A stretch of DNA of 64,000 nucleotides from Plantibacter sp. ME-Dv--P-122b (lineage in GTDB: Bacteria > Actinomycetota > Actinomycetes > Actinomycetales > Microbacteriaceae), in contig NZ_JARVSC010000003.1 in NCBI RefSeq assembly GCF_030209375.1, forward strand, positions 930,001 through 994,000. The letters run 5' to 3'. Position numbers and translations under genes: made by a program. Shown here one piece after another: positions 7,615 through 16,148 of the stretch. Position 1 is the first letter of the stretch. Every line of letters begins with the position of its first letter. A model generated the notes under the pieces. That model was not told the origin of the DNA, did no database searches, and was given only the letters and a program-made list of their open reading frames with translations.

Positions 7615-8310
7615 TCAGCCGCCGAGGATGTCCCAGTCCTCGTCGTCCGCGTCGGCGATGCCGCCCGCGATGAACGCCTCGCCGGCCTCGATGGCACGAT
7701 CGCGCACGCCGACCAGCAACTCCTCGAGCGACCCGGCCGAGAGGAACCGCATCTGGTCGAGCTCACTCACCGGGGCGATACCCGCGAGCTGCCACGACGA
7801 TTCCAGCGGGTCGTCGGCGAGTTCCACGACCGAGGCCCACTGCTGTTCACTGAACTCGCTGGCGACGGCGAGCGACCGTCGCACCGCCGCCTCCGTCTCG
7901 TCGCGGAGCCGCTCGAACTCGTCGTCCCACTCCAGGTCGTCGAGCGGACGGATCTCGGCGCGTGGGTACGGGTCGTCGGGCAACCAGTCGGTCACCTCGA
8001 AGCGCTGACCGCCCTCGGCGATCACCGCGACGAAGCCCTCGCCGCCGTCGACCTCGACGATCTCGGCCACGGTCCCGGTGCGGAACCGGTGCTCGCCGCC
8101 GCCCGTCTCGCGCCCGCGCTCGATGAGCACCACCCCGAACGCCGGGTCCTCGGCCTCGAGCAGGTGGGCGAGCATGGTGAGGTAGCGCTCCTCGAAGAGC
8201 CGCAGAGCGAGCGGCATGTGCGGGAACAACACGGAGCCGAGCGGGAACATCGGCAGTTCGAGGACCGGGAGTCCGGATGCCCAGGGCTCGGCACTGGAGG
8301 AGTCGGTCAT
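7615..8310 (-). CDS. LON substrate-binding-domain protein
   Basis: The ATG at 8310 (MTDSSSAEPW) with GGAGG upstream is preferred over a longer frame. The 231-residue protein consists of the LON N-terminal domain only: LPVLELPMFPLGSVLFPHMPLALRLFEERYLTML matches the usual opening, and FGVVLIERG and GTVAEIVEV follow. There is no AAA or protease domain. Stand-alone LON-N proteins are widespread in actinobacteria with unclear roles, probably binding unfolded or specific protein partners. Confidence 0.88.
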   Translation of the reverse strand: MTDSSSAEPWASGLPVLELPMFPLGSVLFPHMPLALRLFEERYLTMLAHLLEAEDPAFGVVLIERGRETGGGEHRFRTGTVAEIVEVDGGEGFVAVIAEGGQRFEVTDWLPDDPYPRAEIRPLDDLEWDDEFERLRDETEAAVRRSLAVASEFSEQQWASVVELADDPLESSWQLAGIAPVSELDQMRFLSAGSLEELLVGVRDRAIEAGEAFIAGGIADADDEDWDILGG

Positions 8311-8409
8311 GTCAGTCCCCCTCCGTCTCGCAGGTCCCATCGGATACCGCCCGGCGAACCACCCACCCGAACCGTGCTGCGATCATAGTCGCCGGACACC
8401 GGAGGCGAC

Positions 8410-8631
8410 TCAGTCGCCGAGGACCGCTCGCAGCGCCTGATCGAACCGGATCGCCCGATCGATCTCGACCGCCGTCTCGTAGTCGGCCCCACGCAGAGCG
8501 ACGTGCAGTGGCCAGTCGACGTCGATGAACCCGATTCGCCGGTCCCCCACGAAGACCCCGAAGCGGTCGGCCGTGAGCTGCTCCACCCACGCGCGGCGGA
8601 GTACAGACGTCTCGCTGCCGGTGGAGCCCAT
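8410..8631 (-). CDS. Small hypothetical protein (73 residues)
   Basis: A 73-residue acidic/amphipathic protein with a GAGAGG ribosome-binding site ahead of ATG 8631. Codon use matches neighbouring genes (GC in third positions). No motif is recognised; DRFGVFVGDRRIGFIDVDWPLHVALRGADYETA suggests a small alpha/beta fold. It stands alone between the LON-domain gene and a plus-strand small gene. Confidence 0.6.
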   Translation of the reverse strand: MGSTGSETSVLRRAWVEQLTADRFGVFVGDRRIGFIDVDWPLHVALRGADYETAVEIDRAIRFDQALRAVLGD

Positions 8632-8842
8632 GGGACGACCTCTCTCGGCAGGTGCAGCGACCGGGTCCGGACAACCCCTCGAAGTATCTCGATCGTCTAG
8701 CTATCTCCGCCGTGATTCATCATGACACCACGGACGGCTGATGGACAACTCCGTATCCATTCAGCGCATGGAGCGCGATTCGGCGCCATCGTTGCAAGAT
8801 CGTGGCGCGATGGTCCGCCGATCCTCAGGAACCGTCCGTAGG

Positions 8843-9061
8843 ATGCTGATCGTGGGGTGGAAGTGGCCGTGGGGACGCAAGCGCATCGTCGATGCGCCGG
8901 TCGATGCCGGGTCCGACCCCTACCTCCAGTACCTCGAATGGGTCCGCCTCGGGAAGCCGTCACTGGCATCACCCGACGATCCACCGCTGCAGTTCGACCC
9001 GCGGTTCGCGCCACGACTGGCGTCCGACGCCGTCAACTCCTCGCGGGCCGACGGCGTCTGA
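8843..9061 (+). CDS. Small hypothetical protein (72 residues)
   Basis: Start uncertain. ATG 8843 (MLIVGWKWPWGRKR) or the in-frame GTG at 8852 (a possible leaderless start behind TAGGAT at 8838-8843) are both better than the ATG at 8741, which runs through sequence of poor coding character. The product is short, basic at the N-terminus and proline-rich (PDDPPLQFDPRFAPR). No family recognised. It converges on msrA with a shared hairpin between them. Confidence 0.4.
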   Translation: MLIVGWKWPWGRKRIVDAPVDAGSDPYLQYLEWVRLGKPSLASPDDPPLQFDPRFAPRLASDAVNSSRADGV

Positions 9062-9081
9062 GCCTGCCGGTCCGCGCACAG

Positions 9082-9115
9082 CACAACGCCCGCCACCGTG
9101 GTGACGGGCGCTGTG
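9082..9115 (-). terminator. Hairpin terminator of msrA
   Basis: A 16-bp stem with a 2-nt tip: CACAACGCCCGCCACC pairs with GGTGACGGGCGCTGTG. The two non-matching positions are G-U pairs only on the minus strand, so it is best read as the msrA terminator, although it sits between convergent genes. Confidence 0.6.
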
Positions 9116-9122
9116 GACGTGC

Positions 9123-9671
9123 TTACGCGGTGGCCTGCTCCGCGACCTCAGCGCGGCGAGGGAGCTTCCAGCCCGGGCGCACGAAGTGGCAGGTGTAGCC
9201 CCACGGGATGCGCTCCAGGTAGTCCTGGTGCTCCGGCTCGGCCTCCCAGAACTCGGACACGGGCTCGACCTCGGTGACGACTTTGCCGGGCCACAGCCCT
9301 GAGGCGTCGACGTCGGCGATCGTGTCGCGCGCGACGCGCTCCTGCTCGGGCGAGGTGTAGAAGATCGCCGAGCGGTAGCTCAGGCCGACGTCGTTGCCCT
9401 GGCGGTTCTTCGTCGACGGGTCGTGGATCTGGAAGAAGAACTCCAGGAGCTCGCGGAAGGACAGCTTGCTCGGGTCGAAGACGACCTCGAGGGCCTCCGC
9501 GTGGGTGCCGTGGTTGCGGTAGGTGGCGTTGGCGACGTCGCCACCGCTGTAGCCCACGCGCGTCGACTTCACGCCCGGCATCTTCCGGACGAGGTCTTCC
9601 ATGCCCCAGAAGCATCCGCCGGCCAGCACCGCGCGCTCGGTCGTCGTGCTCTGCTCGTCTGCTGCACTCAT
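9123..9671 (-). CDS. msrA: Peptide-methionine (S)-S-oxide reductase
   Basis: A 182-residue MsrA that reduces the S-epimer of methionine sulfoxide in proteins and free methionine. The catalytic cysteine is in the invariant GCFWGMED motif, followed by [27 protein letters not shown] and [23 protein letters not shown] precedes the ATG at 9671. Single-gene unit with its own hairpin terminator downstream. Confidence 0.97.
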   Translation of the reverse strand: MSAADEQSTTTERAVLAGGCFWGMEDLVRKMPGVKSTRVGYSGGDVANATYRNHGTHAEALEVVFDPSKLSFRELLEFFFQIHDPSTKNRQGNDVGLSYRSAIFYTSPEQERVARDTIADVDASGLWPGKVVTEVEPVSEFWEAEPEHQDYLERIPWGYTCHFVRPGWKLPRRAEVAEQATA

Positions 9672-9821
9672 CGTGACTCCTCCTTCGTGCCGAGCACCGT
9701 GCGGGGTCCCCGCGTGCTCCGGTCTTCGGCTCCATGGTATGCAACAGCGTCCGCTTCCGGACTGTTCCGACCGGGGGTTGCACTCAGCGGTCGCACAGGT
9801 CTGAGGGTGCGACGGCGACGG

Positions 9822-10469
9822 TCAGGCGGTCCGCTTGCGGCGGAGCTGCGTGATCGACTCGTGGATCTCGGGGGCCAGCACCACGGCACCCGACCGCTCC
9901 GACTGTTCGAGCGAGACGGCCTGTGCCTCGTCGGCCGCGGCGAACCAGGAGGCGATGGTCACGCCGTGGCCGGGCTGTCGGACGATCTCGATCGGGTCGC
10001 CCGCCTGCACCCTCCCGCTCTTGACCACCTTGAGGTAGGCGCCGGGGCGTGCGGCGTCGGCGAAGCGCTTCACCCACCGTGGCTCGCCCAACCGCCGCTG
10101 GAAGGTGCCGCACGGGGTGCGTGGGCAGGTCACCTCGACGACGAGGGTGTCGCCGATCCGCCAGCGTTCACCGATCTCGGCACCGTTCACGTCGAGCCCC
10201 TGCGTGCGGAGGTTCTCGCCGAAGAGCCCCGGCGTGATCTCCCGACCGAGCTCGCCCTCCCAGAACCGCGCGTCCTCCTCGGCGTAGGCGTAGAGCGCCT
10301 TCGTCAGGCCGCCGTGGTGTTTGCGATCGGCCTGCACGTCGCCGTACAGCCCCATCGGCCGCACGTGCAGCGGCTCGTCGACCGGGCGCTTGTCGATCGC
10401 GGTGACACCGATCGAGCCGTCGTCCGCCTGGAGGGCTTCGACGCGACAGAGGGCGAGGAGTTCAGACAT
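9822..10469 (-). CDS. MOSC domain-containing protein (YiiM-like)
   Basis: A 215-residue MOSC-domain protein. It shows the GDVQADRKHHGG stretch typical of the YiiM branch and the conserved cysteine in the CPRTPCGTF segment, followed by the conserved basic region EPRWVKRFADAARPGAYLKV. MOSC proteins handle sulfur or molybdenum-cofactor chemistry, and YiiM reduces N-hydroxylated substrates with partner proteins. No partner gene is adjacent. Confidence 0.88.
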   Translation of the reverse strand: MSELLALCRVEALQADDGSIGVTAIDKRPVDEPLHVRPMGLYGDVQADRKHHGGLTKALYAYAEEDARFWEGELGREITPGLFGENLRTQGLDVNGAEIGERWRIGDTLVVEVTCPRTPCGTFQRRLGEPRWVKRFADAARPGAYLKVVKSGRVQAGDPIEIVRQPGHGVTIASWFAAADEAQAVSLEQSERSGAVVLAPEIHESITQLRRKRTA

Positions 10470-10523
10470 GCGACCAGTCTGCCGTGTCCGCGGCGTCCGC
10501 TCATCCGACGGAGCCGAAGCGGC

Positions 10524-11630
10524 TCAGGCGGACTCGCGGACGACGAGCGAGACACCCACCGAGCGGCGGACGGACGGCCCCGAGAGCGGGAGCGAGCCGG
10601 ACATCATGCCGTCGAGCAACTCGAGGCTGAGCCGTGCGATGTCGCCCTTGTCGACGGCGACGCTCGTGAGCTCAGGGGTGACGAACCGACCGAGGTCGAG
10701 TCCGTCGATGCCGATGACGGCGACGTCCTCCGGCACGCCGACCCCGGCACGGGCGAGGCCCTTGAGCACGCCGACCGCCATGACGTCGTTGAAGACGAGC
10801 ACGGCGTCGACGCCGGGCATCGCGGCGCGGCACCGCAGGGCGGCCGAGACGCCGCCCTGGTGGGTGTCCTCCGCCCAGGTCTCCGACGCCTCCGACCACG
10901 GCAGCCCGTGCTCCGCGAGGAACGCGCGGTACGCGAGGCGTCGTCCGGACGGTTCGGCAGAGGCGTCGATCATGGCGATGGACCGGCGTCCGGTCGCGAC
11001 GAAGTGGGCGAGCGCCTGCCTGATGCCGTCGTCGAAGTCGATGTCGACACCCGCAACCTGCAACGCGGGTTCCGGGCCGGACGGGTCCGCTCCAGCCTCG
11101 GACTCGTCTGGCCGATGGTCACCGAGGGAGACGAACGGGATGGTGGCGAACGCGCCCTGGAGTGCTCCGTGATCGGCGCCGTTGCGCCCGACGACCGCGT
11201 CGACCTGCCTCGCGAGTTCGGCGAGCTGCGCACGTTCCGCGTCAGGGAGGTCCGGTCCACGATCCGCGGCGGCGGGCCGCTCGCCCGATGCGTTCGCCGC
11301 TCCCCCGACCTCGGCGACCAACACGGTCCATCCCCGCTCGGCCGCCTGCTGCACGAGGGCGGCCGCGAGCTCCGGGTAGTAGGGGTTCCGCAGGTCGTCG
11401 ACGACCAGTCCGAGGGTCGTCGTCCGACCGCTCACCAGGTGCTGTGCGGCGCGGTTCGGCCGGTAGTTGAGCGAGGCTGCGACCTCGACGACCCGTTGTC
11501 TCGTGGCGTCGCTGACGTCGCGCATCCCGTTGAGCGCGCGGGTCACGGTCTGGCGCGAGACACCGGCGACCCGGGCGACGTCGATGATCGTCGCTCGCGC
11601 CGGAGCGTGTTCGTCGCGGGGCCTGGTCAT
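10524..11630 (-). CDS. LacI-family transcriptional regulator
   Basis: The chosen start is ATG 11630 (MTRPRDEHAPARATIIDVA). The 368-residue protein has the LacI helix-turn-helix (IIDVARVAGVSRQTVTRALNG) with the hinge helix NRAAQHLVSGRT, then a periplasmic-binding-like effector domain (TLGLVVDDLRNPYYPELA to IAVIGIDGLDLGRFVTPELTSVAV). A poorly conserved insertion follows the first strands of the effector domain (AANASGERPAAADRG). It is divergent from the Gfo/Idh-AKR fusion gene, and two overlapping palindromes lie between them, so it very likely represses that gene and itself. Confidence 0.93.
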   Translation of the reverse strand: MTRPRDEHAPARATIIDVARVAGVSRQTVTRALNGMRDVSDATRQRVVEVAASLNYRPNRAAQHLVSGRTTTLGLVVDDLRNPYYPELAAALVQQAAERGWTVLVAEVGGAANASGERPAAADRGPDLPDAERAQLAELARQVDAVVGRNGADHGALQGAFATIPFVSLGDHRPDESEAGADPSGPEPALQVAGVDIDFDDGIRQALAHFVATGRRSIAMIDASAEPSGRRLAYRAFLAEHGLPWSEASETWAEDTHQGGVSAALRCRAAMPGVDAVLVFNDVMAVGVLKGLARAGVGVPEDVAVIGIDGLDLGRFVTPELTSVAVDKGDIARLSLELLDGMMSGSLPLSGPSVRRSVGVSLVVRESA

Positions 11631-11655
11631 GGTCACATCGTACTGATACGCTCGC

Positions 11656-11683
11656 ACCGTGAACGTTCACGGTGACGTTCACC
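11656..11683. promoter_or_regulatory. LacI-type operator pair in the divergent intergenic region
   Basis: ACCGTGAACGTTCACGGT (11656-11673) is a perfect 18-bp palindrome with the central CG step of LacI-family operators. It is overlapped by a second, odd-centred palindrome GGTGACGTTCACC (11671-11683). The pair lies between the LacI gene and the oxidoreductase fusion gene. Confidence 0.75.
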
Positions 11684-11726
11684 ACAGACCACCGCACCGC
11701 CGATCAACGTTGAGGAGCACCACCAT

Positions 11727-13718
11727 ATGGAACACGTCGCCTGGGGGATCATCGGACCCGGAACGATCGCCGAACGGTTCGCGACCGAGCTGCACGCGAG
11801 TCGCACCGGTCGACTCGCCGCCGTCGCCAGTCGTGACGCATCGCGCGCCGAGGAGTTCGGCGAGCGCTTCGGCGACGGCACGGCTCCCGTCCGCGGGTAC
11901 GGCTCCGTCGCCGAGTTGCTGGCCGACCCCGGCGTCGACGCGGTCTACATCGCGACCCCGCACACGGAGCACGTCCGGCTGGTGATCGAAGCGGCCGAAG
12001 CAGGCAAGCACATCGTCAGCGAGAAGCCGCTCTCGGTGAACCGTGCCGGCGCGATGCTCGCGATCGAGGCCGCCCGTCGTGCCGGCGTGTACCTCGCCGA
12101 GGCGTTCATGTACCGCTTCCACCCGCAGACCGCGAAGCTGGTCGAGCTCGTGTCGTCCGGCGCCATCGGCGAGGTCGAGCACATCGAGGCGTCGTTCGCG
12201 TTCGCCGCGGACCTGCCGGCCGACCACCGGCTCATGAACCCCGAACTGGCGGGCGGCGGCATCCTCGACGTCGGGGGCTACCCCGTCTCCATCTCGCGAC
12301 TCATCGCGGGTGCCGCCGTGGGTGCACCGTTCGCCGACCCGACGGAGGTCACCGGGAACGGCACCATCGGCTCCACCGGCGTCGACGAGTGGGCCAGCGC
12401 GTCGCTCGTCTTCCCGTCGGGCATCACGGCGCACGTCACGAGCGGTGTGCGGCTGCAGGACGACAACCGCGTCGTCGTCACCGGCTCGACCGGCCAGATC
12501 ATCGTGTCCGACCCGTGGCTGCCGTCGGTCGAGGACGGCTCGTCGATCGAGGTCCGCACCATCTCGGGCACGGAGTCGATCCACATCCCCGGGGCACCGC
12601 AGTACGCGATCCAGGCCGACGCGGTCGCGCAGTTCGCCGACGCCGGTCAGGCGCCGCAGATGCGCTGGGCGGACTCGCTCGGCAACGCGGCGACCCTCGA
12701 CCGCTGGCGCGAGGCGGTCGGCCTCGAGTACCCGTTCGAGTCGATCGACACCGACATCCCGACCGGTTCCGGTCGCCCGCTCGCCGTGCGCGCCGAGCTC
12801 GCGATGCCGACCGGTCGCATCGCGGGCATCGACCACGACATCTCGCGGCTCGTGATGGGTGTCGACAACCAGCAGACCCTGGCGCACGCGTCGGCGATGT
12901 TCGACGACTTCTTCGAGCGCGGCGGCAACGCCTTCGACACGGCCTGGCTGTACGGCGACGGCCTGCAGGAGCAGCTGCTCGGACGCTGGCTCGCCAACCG
13001 CGGCCTCCGTGACGACGTCGTGGTGATCGGCAAGGGTGCGCACACGCCGTTCTGCGACCCGGAGTCGATCTCGCGCCAGCTGTTCGAGAGCCTCGACCGC
13101 CTCGGCACCGACCACCTCGACCTGTACCTGATGCACCGCGACAACGTCGAGGTGCCGGTGGGCGAGTTCGTCGACGTGCTGAACGAGCACGCCGAGGCCG
13201 GTCGCATCCGTGCGTTCGGTGGCTCCAACTGGTCGATCGAGCGGTTCGAGCAGGCGAACGCGTACGCTGCGGCGAACGGCAAGCGGGGCTTCGCGGCGCT
13301 GAGCAACCACTTCGGTCTCGCTCGTGCACTCGACGTGCCGTGGGCCGGGTGTGTGGAGGTCACGGATCCGACGAGCCGGGCGTGGCTCGAGGAGACGAAG
13401 ACGCCGTTGCTGCCGTGGTCGTCCCAGGCGCGCGGCTTCTTCACGGGGCGTGCCGAGCCCGAGGACCTGTCGGACCCGGATCTCGTGCGCTGCTACTACA
13501 GCGACGACAACTTCGAGCGCTTGGCCCGTGCCCGGCAGCTCGGCTCGGAGCTGGGTGTCGCGCCGACCGCGATCGCCCTGGCGTACGTGCTGGCGCAGGA
13601 CTTCCCGACCTTCGCGCTCATCGGTCCGCGGTCCATCGAGGAGACGCGCTCGTCGACCGATGCCCTGTCCCTGCAGCTGACCCCGGAGCAGGTCGCCTGG
13701 CTCGACCTCCGAGTCTGA
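11727..13718 (+). CDS. Fused Gfo/Idh/MocA oxidoreductase and aldo/keto reductase
   Basis: A single 663-residue frame encodes two dehydrogenases. Residues 1-340 form a Gfo/Idh/MocA unit: Rossmann fold starting WGIIGPGTIAERFA, the EKP motif at 99-101, and a C-terminal alpha/beta domain with AGGGILDVGGYP. Residues about 365-663 form an aldo/keto reductase with the full tetrad: Asp404 and Tyr409 (FDTAWLYGDG), Lys436 (VIGKGAH) and His470 (LMHRDN). No stop, frameshift or start site separates them. The two units may pass a carbonyl sugar from one active site to the other with cofactor recycling; this is inference. The divergent LacI gene and operator suggest induction by a sugar. Confidence 0.92.
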   Translation: MEHVAWGIIGPGTIAERFATELHASRTGRLAAVASRDASRAEEFGERFGDGTAPVRGYGSVAELLADPGVDAVYIATPHTEHVRLVIEAAEAGKHIVSEKPLSVNRAGAMLAIEAARRAGVYLAEAFMYRFHPQTAKLVELVSSGAIGEVEHIEASFAFAADLPADHRLMNPELAGGGILDVGGYPVSISRLIAGAAVGAPFADPTEVTGNGTIGSTGVDEWASASLVFPSGITAHVTSGVRLQDDNRVVVTGSTGQIIVSDPWLPSVEDGSSIEVRTISGTESIHIPGAPQYAIQADAVAQFADAGQAPQMRWADSLGNAATLDRWREAVGLEYPFESIDTDIPTGSGRPLAVRAELAMPTGRIAGIDHDISRLVMGVDNQQTLAHASAMFDDFFERGGNAFDTAWLYGDGLQEQLLGRWLANRGLRDDVVVIGKGAHTPFCDPESISRQLFESLDRLGTDHLDLYLMHRDNVEVPVGEFVDVLNEHAEAGRIRAFGGSNWSIERFEQANAYAAANGKRGFAALSNHFGLARALDVPWAGCVEVTDPTSRAWLEETKTPLLPWSSQARGFFTGRAEPEDLSDPDLVRCYYSDDNFERLARARQLGSELGVAPTAIALAYVLAQDFPTFALIGPRSIEETRSSTDALSLQLTPEQVAWLDLRV

Positions 13719-13736
13719 TCGGCTCCCTCGGGTGAT

Positions 13737-13866
13737 GCCAGCGCGGTGCGCTGACGTCGCCGCGGGGCATGAGCGCGAGCGCGGGTCTCCGGAGACCCGC
13801 GCTCACGTGTGTGGGTCGCGCTCGCGCCGAATCCCTCCTCCTCGCGTCAGCGCACCGCGCTGACGT
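13737..13866. repeat. Large intergenic palindromic element, copy 1
   Basis: Begins GCCAGCGCGGTGCGCTGACG and ends with the inverted version of the same sequence (13845-13866). The middle holds a second palindrome GCGGGTCTCCGGAGACCCGC. It fills the gap downstream of the oxidoreductase fusion together with copy 2; no gene is seen in 13719-14046. Confidence 0.85.
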
Positions 13867-13902
13867 GAGCGCGGGGTGAGGCCCGGCCAGGTGCGACTCG
13901 AT

Positions 13903-14012
13903 GCCAGCGCGGTGCGCTGGGCCTCACCGCGGGTCATGAGCGCGAGCGCGGGTCTCCAGAGACCCGCGCTCACGCGTGTGGGTCGCGCTCGCGTCAGCGC
14001 ACCGCGCTGGCG
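13903..14012. repeat. Large intergenic palindromic element, copy 2
   Basis: Same structure as copy 1 and only 36 nt away: terminal GCCAGCGCGGTGCGCTGG and inverted CAGCGCACCGCGCTGGC, with the central GGGTCTCCAGAGACCC palindrome. It lies just beyond the stop of the minus-strand ABC permease gene. Confidence 0.85.
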
Positions 14013-14046
14013 CAACCACACCACGACGCCCCGGGTCGGGCGGGCG

Positions 14047-15138
14047 TCACGTGAGGGGTTTGCGGGCGCGGTCGCGCGCCAGGAGGACGCCCAGGAGCAG
14101 GATCAGGATGAGGACGACACCTCGGGCGAGCCCCTGCCAGTAGAAGGACAGCCCGACGAGGTTCATCCCGTTCGTCAGCAGCGCGAAGATGAGCACGCCG
14201 ACGAGCGTCCCGAAGAGGTTCGGCCGTCCCGTCCGACTGAGCGTCGTCCCGATGAACACCGCACCGATCGAGTCGAGCACGTAGAGCTGACCGCTGTTCG
14301 CGACGAAGCCCTGGCTCCGCGAGGCCAGGATCAGCCCGGCGATGGCCGCGATCCCGGCGGCGAAGATGAACGCCGTGGCCATCGACGTCCCCGCCAAACG
14401 CCCGGCGATCCGGGTCGCCGTCGGCTGCTCCCCCGCCGCGGTCAGCACCCGACCCCAGCGACTCCGTTCGAGTGCAGCCCAGACGAGGATCAGCACGAGC
14501 ACGGCGACGACGATCGGCGCAGCGACGCCGAGGACCGTCCCCGCGCCAAGCCACGCGAACTCGTCCGGCACACTGCTCCGCGACAGGTAGATGGGCGACC
14601 CGCCGTCGGTCGCGACCTGCTGCACGCCACCGCCGATGAACCAGACGCTCAGCGTCGCGAGGAACGGTCGGATGCGCAGCACCACGATGAGGAACGCGTT
14701 CACGGCCCCGACGAGCAGCCCGACGACGAGGCCACCGACGATCGCGACCCACGCCACGTAGTCGTCGGCCAGGAGCGCCGAAGCGGTGAGCGCCGCGAGG
14801 TCGATGGCGACACCGATCGAGAGGTCGATGCCGCCGGCGCGGACGACGACGGTCATCGCGACGGCCGCGAGCAGGAGCAGCGCGTTCTGGTTGAGCACAC
14901 CGAGCAGGTTGTCGACGGTGAGGAAGGACGGCGACAGCACCGCGAACACGATGAGCAGTACGGCCAGGACCGCGGGGGCGAGCGCTTGCGGCACCGCGGC
15001 GCCGAGGCCCCGGACCGTCAGCTTCGAGAGCGGTCCGCCGGGACGCTGGTCGCCGCCGCCTCCCGGTGCCGCCGGCCCGGTGTTCGGGACGAGGACGCCG
15101 CTGGTGGCGGATGACTGCGCACGCGTGTCGATGCTCAT
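14047..15138 (-). CDS. ABC transporter permease, ribose (RbsC) type
   Basis: The start at 15138 overlaps the upstream stop (ATGA). The 363-residue membrane protein belongs to the BPD_transp_2 family, with about ten helices and the conserved VRAGGIDLSIGVAIDLAA and GEQPTATRIAGR (EAA-like cytoplasmic loop). It is the second of two related but clearly different permeases in one operon, so the importer probably uses a heterodimeric channel. A glycine/proline-rich soluble N-terminus (residues 1-45) precedes the first helix. Confidence 0.92.
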   Translation of the reverse strand: MSIDTRAQSSATSGVLVPNTGPAAPGGGGDQRPGGPLSKLTVRGLGAAVPQALAPAVLAVLLIVFAVLSPSFLTVDNLLGVLNQNALLLLAAVAMTVVVRAGGIDLSIGVAIDLAALTASALLADDYVAWVAIVGGLVVGLLVGAVNAFLIVVLRIRPFLATLSVWFIGGGVQQVATDGGSPIYLSRSSVPDEFAWLGAGTVLGVAAPIVVAVLVLILVWAALERSRWGRVLTAAGEQPTATRIAGRLAGTSMATAFIFAAGIAAIAGLILASRSQGFVANSGQLYVLDSIGAVFIGTTLSRTGRPNLFGTLVGVLIFALLTNGMNLVGLSFYWQGLARGVVLILILLLGVLLARDRARKPLT

Positions 15139-16148
15139 CGCTTGACGCTCCGTTCGCGGATCGCAGCGACCGCGAGGACCAGCAGGATCAGCACACCCTT
15201 GGTGATGCCGATCCACTGGCTCGGGACGCCGAGCTGACTGAAGCCGTTGGTGAGGATGGCGACGAACACGGCGCTGAACAGCGTCCCGGTGATCGTGACG
15301 ACGAGCCGACGGGAGAACGCGATGGACAGGAACGTCGCGAGGAGGATGTCGATGAGCGACTGCTCGCCGATCCCCGGCAATGCAGCGGACAACCGGCTGG
15401 TCATGAGGACGCCCGCGATTCCTGCGAGAACCGCCGCGAGGACGTAGCTGACGACGATGTGGCGGTTGACGTCGATCCCGGCCACCCGGGCGGCCGTCGG
15501 GTTCTGCCCGACCGCGGCGTTCTTGACACCCCAGCTGGTGCGCCCTGTGGCGAAGGCGACGACTGCGAAGACGAGCAGGAGCACGACGACCGCGGCGGGG
15601 ACACCCACGACGTGCCCGCTCCGCAGCCACACCAGCCCGGCGTCGGAGACCGGCACCTTGACGTTGTTCGTGATCACGATCGTGAGGCTCGTGACGATGC
15701 TCATCATCGCCAGGGTGACGAGGAGTGGTCGGATCCCGGCGATCACGACGAGACCGTTCACGAGCCCGATGACCGCCGTCGCACCGAGCCCGATGAGCAG
15801 CGCGAGCGGCAGACCGAGCTCGGCCTGCAGGAGCACCGCGACGAGCGCCCCTGAGAAGCCGAGGACGGCGCCGATCGAGAGGTCGATGCCGCCGCGGACG
15901 ACGTCCTCACCGCCCGTGACGACGACGATCGACAGCCCGAAGGCCGCGATCGCGTAGACCGCCGACTGGGTGAGGATCGTCGCGAGGTTCGCCGGGTCGA
16001 GGAAGCCGGGCGAGGCGACCGCGAAGACGACGACCTCGATGACGACGATCGCGTAGCCGATGAGTCCCAGCCGCGAGACCGGACGACGCTTCGTCGTGGA
16101 CTCCGCCGCGGCAGAGGGCGCAGCGGGTGGAGCGGAGAGGGCGGTCAT
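15135..16148 (-). CDS. ABC transporter permease, ribose (RbsC) type
   Basis: A 337-residue BPD_transp_2 permease coupled at both ends by 4-nt overlaps to the ATPase gene and the second permease gene. It has the family's GGIDLSIGAVLGFSGALVA and the cytoplasmic VGQNPTAARVAGIDV motif that contacts the ATPase. With the binding protein and tandem ATPase it forms a sugar importer; the sugar cannot be named. Confidence 0.93.
   Translation of the reverse strand: MTALSAPPAAPSAAAESTTKRRPVSRLGLIGYAIVVIEVVVFAVASPGFLDPANLATILTQSAVYAIAAFGLSIVVVTGGEDVVRGGIDLSIGAVLGFSGALVAVLLQAELGLPLALLIGLGATAVIGLVNGLVVIAGIRPLLVTLAMMSIVTSLTIVITNNVKVPVSDAGLVWLRSGHVVGVPAAVVVLLLVFAVVAFATGRTSWGVKNAAVGQNPTAARVAGIDVNRHIVVSYVLAAVLAGIAGVLMTSRLSAALPGIGEQSLIDILLATFLSIAFSRRLVVTITGTLFSAVFVAILTNGFSQLGVPSQWIGITKGVLILLVLAVAAIRERSVKR

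Noticed and set aside
8741-9061. Start of the small plus-strand gene at ATG 8741
   Set aside because: The first 34 codons have poor coding character and no ribosome-binding site; a start at 8843 or 8852 is favoured.
13737-14012. Regularly spaced palindromes that could suggest a CRISPR array
   Set aside because: There are only two copies here, the elements are long internal palindromes rather than short identical repeats with unique spacers, and no cas gene is in the window.
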